Positions 1-5,146 are shown, counted from the first letter of the stretch. The stretch: 6,522 nucleotides of DNA from Bacteroidaceae bacterium (GCA_028709135.1 JAQVXN010000110.1:1-6522), one strand, 5' to 3'. Numbers and translations: made by a program. The notes: a model not told the origin generated them from the letters alone.

Positions 1-476
1 CATGGAGTAACGTTCAGAATCAGTATCAGCGCCGTGCAGACCTGATTCCAAATCTTGTTAATACCGTGAAGGGCTATGCTACTCATGAAAAATCTACATT
101 AGAGGGAGTGATTCAGGCGCGTGCCACGGCTACTCAAATAACGGTGGATCCTACAAATTTGACTCCTGAGAAGATGAAAGAATATCAGGCTGCTCAAGGT
201 GAAATTAGTTCAGCTCTCGGTAAATTAATGATGATTACGGAAAATTATCCTCAATTGAAGGCAAACGAGAACTTCCTGGAACTGCAGGCGCAGTTAGAAG
301 GTACGGAAAATCGGATTAACGAGAGCAGACGTACGTATAATGAGGCAGTGCAGGGATACAACATTAAAATTCGTCGTTTCCCATCAAATATTTTTGCCAA
401 AATTTTCGGATTCTCGACAAAAACTAAATTTGAAGCTGCTGAAGGCACTCAGAATGCGCCTAAAGTGCAATTCTAA
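1..476 (+). CDS. lemA: LemA family protein, C-terminal part (5' end outside window)
   Basis: The frame is open from the window edge (first full codon at 3) to TAA at 474-476, giving 157 residues. It opens with WSNVQNQYQRRADLIPNLV and runs into TVKGYATHE and a TL..VI.AR segment. These are the signature of the LemA core, a helical bundle rich in Gln and Glu. Full LemA proteins are about 185-200 residues with one N-terminal membrane helix; that helix and the true start lie upstream of the window. LemA proteins are small membrane-anchored proteins whose biochemical role is not settled. The GTG at 66 is internal, because homology continues upstream of it. purM begins 7 bp after the stop with no terminator between, so the two are probably co-transcribed, although no functional link is evident. 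Family assignment is confident from the motif. Confidence 0.93.
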   Translation, partial: WSNVQNQYQRRADLIPNLVNTVKGYATHEKSTLEGVIQARATATQITVDPTNLTPEKMKEYQAAQGEISSALGKLMMITENYPQLKANENFLELQAQLEGTENRINESRRTYNEAVQGYNIKIRRFPSNIFAKIFGFSTKTKFEAAEGTQNAPKVQF

Positions 477-483
477 ATGATAA

Positions 484-1656
484 ATGATGGATAGTAAACA
501 AAGGTATATGATGCGCGGTGTGAGCGCCATGAAAGAAGACGTTCACAACGCCATTAAAAATATTGATAAAGGACTTTATCCACAGGCTTTTTGTAAAATT
601 ATTCCAGATATTTTGGGGGGAGATCCGGACTATTGCAACATCATGCATGCCGATGGTGCCGGAACGAAATCTTCACTGGCTTACGTCTATTGGAAAGAAA
701 CGGGCGATTTGTCCGTATGGAAAGGTATTGCGCAAGATGCGCTGATTATGAATACGGACGATTTGCTCTGCGTGGGTGCAGTAGACAATATTTTGGTTAG
801 TTCAACGATTGGACGAAACAAAATGCTTATTCCTGGAGAGGTCATTTCTACAATTATCAACGGCACCGACGAACTACTCGCTCAAATGCGCGAAATGGGC
901 GTGGGCATTTATGCTACCGGCGGAGAAACTGCTGATTTAGGCGATCTTGTACGTACCATCGTGGTGGATTCTACGGTAACTTGTCGCATGAAGCGCAGCG
1001 ACGTGATTAATAATGCAAATATTCGTCCCGGAGACGTGATTGTGGGGCTGTCTTCTTCTGGTCAAGCTACTTATGAAAACGCCTATAATGGTGGCATGGG
1101 GAGTAATGGACTAACAAGTGCTCGCCATGACGTTTTTGCCAAATATCTGGCGAAGAAATATCCAGAGAGTTATGACAAGCAAGTACCGGAAGAACTTGTG
1201 TATAGTGGCCATTACAATTTGACAGATGCTGTTAAAGATGCGCCTGTGAATGCCGGAAAACTCGTACTGAGTCCTACGCGTACTTATGCTCCTGTTGTTA
1301 AGAAACTACTTGATCAGATGCGCCAGCAAATACACGGCATGGTTCATTGTACCGGGGGAGCACAGACCAAGGTACTTCACTTTGTAGGGGAAAACTGCAA
1401 GGTGATTAAAGATAATATGTTTCCTGTTCCACCGCTTTTCCGTGCTATTCACGAGGAAAGTGGTACGGATTGGCAAGAAATGTACAAAGTGTTTAACATG
1501 GGTCATCGTTTGGAGGTTTATGTATCTCCGGCGGACGCTGATAAGGTTATAGAAATTTCGAAAAGCTTTCAAATTGAAGCACAAGTGGTGGGGCACATCG
1601 AAGAAGGTCCACGCAGTCTGAGTATTCGAAGTGAATTTGGAGAATTCAACTATTAG
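484..1656 (+). CDS. purM: Phosphoribosylformylglycinamidine cyclo-ligase (AIR synthase), long Bacteroidetes form
   Basis: 390 residues. AIR synthase closes formylglycinamidine ribonucleotide to aminoimidazole ribonucleotide using ATP, in cytosolic de novo purine synthesis. Visible PurM-family motifs are HADGAGTKSSLAY (about 55-67), QDALIMNTDDLLCVGA (84-99), ATGGETADLGD (144-154), GDVIVGLSSSGQATYE (183-198), the GGMGSNGLTSARHD segment (203-216), SPTRTYAP (263-270) and HGMVHCTGGAQTKV (284-297). The protein is longer than the roughly 345-residue E. coli enzyme, and in my recollection this length is normal for Bacteroidetes. Two adjacent ATGs (484 and 487) are possible starts, and no Shine-Dalgarno site chooses between them. 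It follows lemA by 7 bp and is closed by a strong intrinsic terminator. Some annotations call this clade 'AIR synthase-related', so the exact reaction is inferred from the family. Confidence 0.88.
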   Translation: MMDSKQRYMMRGVSAMKEDVHNAIKNIDKGLYPQAFCKIIPDILGGDPDYCNIMHADGAGTKSSLAYVYWKETGDLSVWKGIAQDALIMNTDDLLCVGAVDNILVSSTIGRNKMLIPGEVISTIINGTDELLAQMREMGVGIYATGGETADLGDLVRTIVVDSTVTCRMKRSDVINNANIRPGDVIVGLSSSGQATYENAYNGGMGSNGLTSARHDVFAKYLAKKYPESYDKQVPEELVYSGHYNLTDAVKDAPVNAGKLVLSPTRTYAPVVKKLLDQMRQQIHGMVHCTGGAQTKVLHFVGENCKVIKDNMFPVPPLFRAIHEESGTDWQEMYKVFNMGHRLEVYVSPADADKVIEISKSFQIEAQVVGHIEEGPRSLSIRSEFGEFNY

Positions 1657-1680
1657 CAGAGTCTGAATCAATAAAATAAA

Positions 1681-1718
1681 GGCCGATACGAAGATGTTAA
1701 ATTCGTTCGGCCTTTTTT
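1681..1718 (+). terminator. Intrinsic terminator of the lemA-purM unit
   Basis: The arm GGCCGA-t-ACGAA (1681-1692) pairs with TTCGTTCGGCC (1702-1712), giving 11 bp with one bulged T and a 9-nt loop. Six T residues follow (1713-1718). It begins 24 bp after the purM stop. The inverted-repeat element starts two bases after the last T. Confidence 0.9.
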
Positions 1719-1719
1719 A

Positions 1720-1751
1720 GGCTCAGTCCGTAAAGTTGGGGATTTAACAAA
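1720..1751 (+). repeat. Left terminal inverted repeat of the 581-bp element
   Basis: The 32 bp start GGCTCAGTCCGTAAAGTTGG. The stretch matches the reverse complement of 2269-2300 at 30 of 32 positions. The differences are at repeat positions 10 (C versus A) and 29 (C versus T). Confidence 0.85.
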
Positions 1752-1796
1752 ACGCAGTTATTAGAAATCGCCCATTTAATGCTTCCGTCGGAGTTT

Positions 1797-1853
1797 ATGA
1801 CTTATTTTAAGATAAGTAACAATCCAGCTCAGAAAAAGTATGGATTCGTTTAG
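1797..1853 (+). pseudogene. 18-residue frame resembling a transposase N-terminus
   Basis: An ATG about 45 bp inside the left inverted repeat opens MTYFKISNNPAQKKYGFV and then hits TAG. The pattern M-x-(Y/F)-F-K-(I/L)-x-x-NP is, from memory, like the start of some Bacteroidetes IS4/IS1634-group transposases. Its place just inside a terminal repeat is where such a gene would begin. No later transposase segments are visible, so at best this is a leftover 5' end. A stretch this short can arise by chance. Confidence 0.2.
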
Positions 1854-1862
1854 TATTAAAAT

Positions 1863-2084
1863 TTAGGTAACAACAGATTCTACGGGCCTCCACATCAATC
1901 TGCCACCACGAATTTTAAATGTTTCAATTACATGCCCTATTTTTAAAACAGCATTATATCGGTCAGGACTTTAACCATGCAGAAACTTTTTACCTCGTAG
2001 GGTCTTTGATACACTTGATACATTTCTTTATTTGGCTGAAATTCTATCAGTATATTGCGTTCTAAATGAAAGGTTACTTCTCAT
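1863..2084 (-). pseudogene. Relic of an unrecognised ~73-residue gene inside the element, broken by frameshifts
   Basis: On the minus strand a 45-codon open stretch (2080 down to 1946) begins EVTFHLERN and continues through EFQPNKEMYQVYQRPYEV. It then runs out of frame near 1968, and a 35-codon stretch in another frame (1970 to 1866) continues DRYNAVLKIG, HVIETFKIRGGRLMWRP and ends with TAA at 1863-1865. Both halves have protein-like composition. They join smoothly if one C was lost from a C-run near 1967 (giving MVKVPDRYNAV), and an ATG at 2082-2084 joins if one extra A near 2079-2081 is removed. I do not recognise the protein. The 21-bp dyad array lies just upstream of this putative start. 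The repair is an inference; sequencing error or chance open frames remain possible. Confidence 0.4.
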
Positions 2085-2090
2085 ACTATA

Positions 2091-2168
2091 TGACGCGGTG
2101 CGTTTCTTTTGTGACGCGACGCGTTTTTTTCATGACGCACTGCGTTTCTTTTGTGACGCACTGCGTCA
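2091..2168. repeat. Tandem array of ACGC-N3-GCGT dyads with 21-bp period
   Basis: Four units start at 2091, 2112, 2133 and 2154. Each starts TGACGC, carries an ACGC-N3-GCGT dyad, and (units 1-3) is followed by a T-rich spacer such as TTCTTTTG. The period is exactly 21 bp, about two helical turns. The last unit is the perfect 15-bp palindrome TGACGCACTGCGTCA (2154-2168). Such phased palindromes are usually binding sites for a dimeric protein (operators, or sites for a transposition or replication protein). The array lies 7 bp upstream of the relic minus-strand gene. The function is inferred. Confidence 0.8.
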
Positions 2169-2268
2169 CCAACTTTGATTGAGCATGTAAAAATTGGGGA
2201 AAGACGATCAAATTAATTCTTTGAAAGCAACGAGTTTATTTTAGGTTCTGAGCACTGAATCGGAACAA

Positions 2269-2300
2269 TTTATTAAATCCCCAACTTTACTGACTGAGCC
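2269..2300 (-). repeat. Right terminal inverted repeat of the 581-bp element
   Basis: Read on the minus strand from 2300 inward it starts GGCTCAGTCAGTAAAGTTGG and matches the left end at 30 of 32 positions. Similarity fades just inside the repeat, as expected for transposon ends rather than a general palindrome. Confidence 0.85.
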
Positions 2301-2364
2301 CTGAATGTTTAGGTCAAATTTTTAGATTGTGTCTAATTTTAATAGAAAGTGGGTATAGTTCTTA

Positions 2365-2412
2365 TATAAAGAAGGTGAAGAATAATATACGAGATTCTCC
2401 ACCTTCTTTATA
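2365..2412 (-). terminator. Long hairpin ending the minus-strand cluster
   Basis: Arms 2365-2383 and 2394-2412 (TATAAAGAAGGTG... against its complement) form 19 bp around a 10-nt loop. The only irregular pair (2378/2399) is A-C in plus-strand RNA but a U-G wobble in minus-strand RNA, so the stem is intact only for transcripts from the minus strand. It lies about 40 bp past the DUF2795 stop. The tail after the stem on the minus strand is A/T-rich without a long T-run, so termination may be partial. Confidence 0.65.
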
Positions 2413-2451
2413 GTTACGAGTCCAACAGCATTGTTGTCGATATCCTATCGT

Positions 2452-2673
2452 TTAGTATTCATCTTCATTAAAAAAGAAGTCTTCTTTTGTTGGGTAGTCA
2501 GGCCATAAATCTTCAATAGAATCGTATGGTTCGCCCTCATCTTCAATTTCCTGTAGATTCTCTACCACTTCCATAGGAGCCCCCGAACGCATGGCGTAGT
2601 CAATGAGCTCATCTTTGGTTGCAGGCCAAGGGGCATCTTCAAGTTTTGATGCTAATTCAAGTGTCCAATACAT
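2452..2673 (-). CDS. DUF2795 domain small acidic protein
   Basis: 73 residues starting MYWTLELASKLEDAPWPATKDEL. The stretch with APWPATKDELIDYA, the GAP.EVVENLQ segment, and the acidic tail with DLWPDYPTKEDFFFNEDEY match the DUF2795 proteins that I know from Bacteroidetes. Their length is typically about 73 residues. The function is unknown; the compact helical domain and strongly acidic C-terminus suggest a soluble cytoplasmic protein. It is the last gene of the minus-strand cluster, 84 bp after the cobalamin adenosyltransferase gene. A near-perfect Bacteroides promoter in that gap lets it be expressed alone. The ATG at 2671-2673 fits the family N-terminus. Confidence 0.92.
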   Translation of the reverse strand: MYWTLELASKLEDAPWPATKDELIDYAMRSGAPMEVVENLQEIEDEGEPYDSIEDLWPDYPTKEDFFFNEDEY

Positions 2674-2723
2674 TGTCTTAATGTTTAACGTTTGTCATTT
2701 GGAGTTACCCTCCAAACTTTCGG

Positions 2724-2754
2724 CAAAAATACAATATTTGGGGAAAGCGCCAAA
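2724..2754 (-). promoter_or_regulatory. Bacteroides-type promoter for the DUF2795 gene
   Basis: Read on the minus strand: TTTG (2754-2751), a 19-bp spacer, then TATTTTTG (2731-2724). This matches the Bacteroidetes sigma-ABfr pattern TTTG-N19-TAnnTTTG. Transcription would start near 2717, leaving a leader of about 45 nt. A 7-bp inverted repeat TTTGGAG/CTCCAAA (2698-2704 and 2710-2716) sits at the predicted start of that leader. Confidence 0.7.
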
Positions 2755-2757
2755 CCC

Positions 2758-3300
2758 TTATACTTTTTTTTCTTCTAAATCTTCTAAAAAGTTCAGTTTC
2801 CGGGCTAAAATAAACAGATAATCTGATAATCTGTTAACATAACATAGCAAAATGGGATCTATCGCGGATTTTTCTGCTAAAGAAATGATGCGTCTTTCTG
2901 CTCTACGACAAATTGTACGACAAATTTGTGCAATACAAGCAGAGCGAATACCTCCAGGCAAAATAAAGCTATGAAGTGGAGGAAGAATACTTTCTATATG
3001 ATCTATTTCCTGTTCCATCGTTTTCAGATAGCTGGGGTCAAATTCCTGAGGAATGTCTTTTCTATCAGGATCAGAAGCGAGTATGCCGCCCACGCGAAAA
3101 AGACATTTTTGTATATTTTCTACAAAACTGATGTCGTCAGGCATTTTTAATGAGTTTATCAATAAGCCTAAAGCGCTGTTAAGTTCATCTACTGTGCCAT
3201 AGGCTTCTAAACGCAGGGAAGATTTACTTACGCGTTTACCGCCAATTAATGAAGTCTGGCCTTGATCGCCCGAACGGGTGTAAATTTTTGCTTTTGGCAT
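2758..3300 (-). CDS. PduO-type ATP:cob(I)alamin adenosyltransferase
   Basis: 180 residues, usual length for the family. The enzyme transfers the 5'-deoxyadenosyl group of ATP to cob(I)alamin, making coenzyme B12 in the cytosol; the active form is normally a trimer. Visible motifs are the N-terminal nucleotide loop TRSGDQGQT (8-16), RVSKSSLR (23-30), YGTVDELNS (34-42), FILPGG (112-117), RTICRRAER (128-136) and YVNRLSDYLFILAR (154-167). F112, R128, R132 and N156 correspond to residues known to matter in the Lactobacillus PduO enzyme, and D38 fits the partner of the inter-subunit salt bridge. It starts 12 bp after the methyltransferase-like gene stop, so the two are one operon. No cobalamin riboswitch is visible upstream. 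Substrate range (cobalamin or cobinamide) cannot be told from sequence. Confidence 0.93.
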   Translation of the reverse strand: MPKAKIYTRSGDQGQTSLIGGKRVSKSSLRLEAYGTVDELNSALGLLINSLKMPDDISFVENIQKCLFRVGGILASDPDRKDIPQEFDPSYLKTMEQEIDHIESILPPLHSFILPGGIRSACIAQICRTICRRAERRIISLAEKSAIDPILLCYVNRLSDYLFILARKLNFLEDLEEKKV

Positions 3301-3312
3301 AATGGTTTATCT

Positions 3313-3921
3313 TTAAAAGTTAACAATATAATGCTGCTTCACATATTTATGATCAAAAAGAAGGATGCCGGCATAAAAGATGTCGAATGACAAAATAATA
3401 CGTGGATCCTCTTTCAGAGAATTCCAGAAATTGCGCATATGATCGTTGCGATGAATATCTTTAATAATCACGAGAGATTTTGGCGAAAGGAAAGGAAAAG
3501 CCATTTTGAAGACAGTATCACAATCAGATGAGGCGTCTAGATAGAGTAGGCCAACATTTTTTACCAATGATAGTGTGTTGCGCAAATCATAGGTATCCCG
3601 AAATACGTAAAGAGCCGCTGAAGTGCAACCTTCCGATAAATAACGTCGTCCTAGATCCATACCTCGTTCTGGAGCAAAAATTGTGTCTGGATGAGCAAAA
3701 TTGGCTAATCGGAAAAGTAATTTGTCCATTTTTAAAGAATTACCAGAGGCTCTGTGGAAAAGTCCATGTCGCTCTGCCCGAAGTTCACGAAAAGCATAGT
3801 ATTCACCATCGCCGTTAATAATATCACAAATGAAGTGATAGGCAAACGGAGATTGAACGCCAAAACCTTTACGATATCGAAATCGTGAGAGCCAGACAAA
3901 GGGGACCGAAAAAATGTTCAT
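3313..3921 (-). CDS. Degenerate class I methyltransferase-like protein
   Basis: 202 residues from ATG 3921; a GTG at 3933 would add four residues. I prefer the ATG because it gives the basic start MNIFSVPFVWLSRFRYRKGF. Conserved-looking parts are GFGVQSPFAYHFI (19-31), LLYLDASSDCD (125-135), LVIIKDIHRND (150-160), a DIFYAGILLF strand (180-189) and the terminal KQHY.VNF (195-202). These match, from memory, a Bacteroidetes family annotated as SAM-dependent methyltransferases: a late D-strand followed by a 'DIH' motif. The usual glycine-rich SAM loop (E/D-x-G-x-G-x-G) is not visible; in its place is FAPERGMDLGRR. The protein also seems shorter than relatives. Activity is therefore doubtful. It is first in an operon with the adenosyltransferase gene. 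The substrate is unknown. Confidence 0.65.
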   Translation of the reverse strand: MNIFSVPFVWLSRFRYRKGFGVQSPFAYHFICDIINGDGEYYAFRELRAERHGLFHRASGNSLKMDKLLFRLANFAHPDTIFAPERGMDLGRRYLSEGCTSAALYVFRDTYDLRNTLSLVKNVGLLYLDASSDCDTVFKMAFPFLSPKSLVIIKDIHRNDHMRNFWNSLKEDPRIILSFDIFYAGILLFDHKYVKQHYIVNF

Positions 3922-3938
3922 GATATGTTCCACAGCAC

Positions 3939-3986
3939 AAAAATAAGCAAAAACTGATACGTATACCTATCAATCTGCTTATTTTT
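3939..3986. other. Nested inverted repeat upstream of the methyltransferase-like gene
   Basis: Outer arms AAAAATAAGCA (3939-3949) and TGCTTATTTTT (3976-3986) pair perfectly over 11 bp. Inside lies the 18-bp near-palindrome TGATACGTATACCTATCA (3955-3972) with one mismatched pair. A/T-runs on both sides allow it to act as a bidirectional terminator. It also overlaps a TATTTTTG box (minus strand, 3945-3938) that could be the -7 element of the methyltransferase-like operon, so it may be an operator or leader hairpin. No plus-strand gene precedes it that would need a terminator. Confidence 0.6.
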
Positions 3987-4028
3987 TTGCTAATAAATGT
4001 TATTCAGCATGCATTTTCTATGGAAAAG

Positions 4029-4059
4029 TTTGGAGGTAGTGAAAAAGTGCGTAACTTTG
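4029..4059 (+). promoter_or_regulatory. Strong Bacteroides-type promoter (P1) with no gene directly after it
   Basis: TTTG (4029-4032), exactly 19 bp, then TAACTTTG (4052-4059), a full match to TTTG-N19-TAnnTTTG. Predicted start is near 4066. The -7 box is bracketed by the dyad AGTGC/GCACT (4046-4050 and 4059-4063). The transcript runs into a perfect terminator at 4102-4126. Confidence 0.75.
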
Positions 4060-4065
4060 CACTGT

Positions 4066-4126
4066 GTTTTTCATAGTATTAGATTTAAGGTTAACAAGGT
4101 TGGGATACAGTGGTATCCCTTTTTTT
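4066..4126 (+). ncRNA. Candidate ~60-nt small RNA or attenuated leader
   Basis: A transcript from promoter P1 would end at the terminator about 60 nt later, before any start codon of a real gene. It carries the segment TTTTTCATAGTATTAG (4067-4082), then TTTAAGGTTAA, then the GGGATAC hairpin. A further 11-bp outer stem is possible: TTTAAGGTTAA (4084-4094) with TTAACCTTAAA (4132-4142), enclosing the hairpin and its T-run. That pairing needs read-through RNA. The 5' part has a familiar look of conserved Bacteroidales intergenic sequence, but I cannot name a family. Exact ends are predictions. Confidence 0.5.
4102..4126 (+). terminator. Perfect intrinsic terminator downstream of P1
   Basis: GGGATAC (4102-4108), loop AGTG, GTATCCC (4113-4119), then seven T residues (4120-4126). 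It lies 221 bp before the DUF1080 start and 70 bp before the second promoter, so it separates P1 from the gene. Confidence 0.88.
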
Positions 4127-4195
4127 ATTTCTTAACCTTAAAATAAAAGCCCGAGAAAGAGGTGTAAGAATCACCTTAAATTCTTCGTTGTTTAT

Positions 4196-4226
4196 TTTGC
4201 ACTTTCTACGATTTACGCTACCTTTG
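4196..4226 (+). promoter_or_regulatory. Bacteroides-type promoter (P2) for the DUF1080 gene
   Basis: TTTG (4196-4199), exactly 19 bp, then TACCTTTG (4219-4226), again a full match to the Bacteroidetes pattern. Predicted start is near 4233, leaving a leader of about 115 nt before the ATG at 4348. Being past the terminator, P2 is the likely source of the DUF1080 mRNA. Confidence 0.75.
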
Positions 4227-4247
4227 CGGGCGCAAGAAGTTGGAACG

Positions 4248-4286
4248 ATGAGAGCAGCATTTATGGAAAAACAGCTTATCTTTTAA
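4248..4286 (+). other. Possible upstream mini-ORF in the DUF1080 leader
   Basis: ATG at 4248 opens a 12-residue frame (MRAAFMEKQLIF) ending in TAA, about 15 nt after the predicted P2 start and 61 nt before the DUF1080 ATG. No ribosome site or attenuator structure is evident, so it may be chance. Confidence 0.15.
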
Positions 4287-4347
4287 TGCTTTTAGTTTAA
4301 GCAAATAGGCTTCTGCCATATTTAGAATCAATTAATCTCATAGATAT

Positions 4348-5121
4348 ATGAAAAATATATTTGTATTTAGCTTATCAGCCATGGCTTTGATTAGCATGAC
4401 TGTGAATGCTCAGGAAAAGAAATATCCGGAGCAAGAGAAAATGACCGCGGGAATGTCAGAGTACTGGACTCCGCAGCCTAGAGTTGTGACGCCTGGTGAC
4501 ATCAAAACCAATACGGCGCCGTCTGACGCCATTGTACTTTTTGATGGTAAAGACCTTTCCAAATGGCAGAATTCCGATGGCAAAGCAGCTGGCTGGGACG
4601 TACACGATGGGGTAGTAACTGTAAATAAAAAGAATGGAGACATTCGTACCAAAGAGAATTTTGGTAGTTTCCAACTTCATTTGGAATGGAGTGCGCCTAA
4701 AGGTATTGAGGGAACGAGCCAGTCACGTGGAAATAGCGGCGTTTATTTACAAGGTATGTATGAAATTCAGGTATTGGATAACTATCAGAACGAAACTTAC
4801 GTGGACGGTATGGTCGGTTCCATTTACAAGCAAACCCCTCCTTTAGTAAATGTGATGCGCAAACCGGGAGAATGGAATGTTTATGACATTATTTATACAG
4901 CTCCTGTATTTAAGGAGGACGGTTCTTATTTGTATCGTCCACGCGTGACTTTGATTCAGAATGGAGTTGTACTGCAAAATAATACCGAGATTCTCGGAAC
5001 AACTGAGTATATTGGTTTTCCGAGAGTAGTAAAACACGGCGACGGGCCTATTTTATTACAAGCTCATGGGGATCCCAGTATTCCTATTAGCTATCGAAAT
5101 ATCTGGATTCGCAAATTATAA
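4348..5121 (+). CDS. Secreted DUF1080 protein (3-keto-disaccharide hydrolase family)
   Basis: 257 residues. Residues 1-21 are a signal peptide (K2, hydrophobic core 4-18, probable cleavage VNA|QE); no lipobox cysteine is present, so a soluble periplasmic or secreted product is expected. The DUF1080 domain spans about 61-257: LFDGKDLSKWQ (64-74), GWDVHDGVV (82-90), LHLEWSAPKG (110-119), RGNSGVYLQGMYEIQVLD (127-144), GSIYKQTPP (157-165), GEWNVYDIIYTAP (174-186) and the C-terminal LLQAHGDPSIPISYRNIWIRKL region. The family has a concanavalin/LamG-like jelly-roll fold. Some members hydrolyse 3-keto-glycosides during sugar or glycoside breakdown; the substrate here is unknown. The gene stands alone, with its own promoter and a terminator, and no sugar oxidase or transporter gene is next to it within the window. 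Confidence 0.88.
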   Translation: MKNIFVFSLSAMALISMTVNAQEKKYPEQEKMTAGMSEYWTPQPRVVTPGDIKTNTAPSDAIVLFDGKDLSKWQNSDGKAAGWDVHDGVVTVNKKNGDIRTKENFGSFQLHLEWSAPKGIEGTSQSRGNSGVYLQGMYEIQVLDNYQNETYVDGMVGSIYKQTPPLVNVMRKPGEWNVYDIIYTAPVFKEDGSYLYRPRVTLIQNGVVLQNNTEILGTTEYIGFPRVVKHGDGPILLQAHGDPSIPISYRNIWIRKL

Positions 5122-5146
5122 GAGGAATAGTTTTATTTATCTTATA

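Larger units (their letters stand above)
1720..2300. mobile_element. 581-bp inverted-repeat-bounded element, decayed or non-autonomous (MITE/IS-remnant-like)
   Basis: The two ends are 32-bp inverted repeats with 30 matches, each starting GGCTCAGTC at the outer edge. Between them lies no intact gene, only broken short frames and a repeat array. Long near-perfect terminal inverted repeats around about 0.6 kb of mostly noncoding DNA are typical of a MITE or an internally deleted insertion sequence. I see no clear target-site duplication: the left flank is TTTTTTA and the right flank CTGAATG. I do not recognise the IS family from the termini. The element sits directly against the purM terminator, so it does not interrupt a gene. 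It could instead be a very large hairpin of other origin, but the terminal position and length of the repeats favour a mobile origin. Confidence 0.65.

Noticed and set aside
66..68. GTG at 66 as the lemA start codon
   Set aside because: LemA homology (WSNVQNQYQRRADLIPNLV) continues in frame upstream to the window edge.
1306..1671. 121-codon minus-strand open frame across the purM 3' end
   Set aside because: It is antisense to conserved PurM motifs (SPTRTYAP is just upstream, HGMVHCTGG lies within) and has no recognisable family.
2091..2168. CRISPR-like reading of the short repeats
   Set aside because: Units are 21 bp in direct tandem with no unique spacers of 30 bp or so, and no cas genes are present.
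3528..3818. 96-codon plus-strand open frame antisense to the methyltransferase-like gene
   Set aside because: Its product resembles no family, whereas the minus-strand frame carries conserved family motifs and fits the operon.
3922..4028. Cobalamin riboswitch upstream of the operon that includes the adenosyltransferase
   Set aside because: The region is too short for the aptamer, and no B12-box-like conserved segment is seen; only the nested hairpin is present.
4155..4180. Small hairpin AGGTG/CACCT between the terminator and P2
   Set aside because: A five-bp stem without T-run or other context; likely chance.
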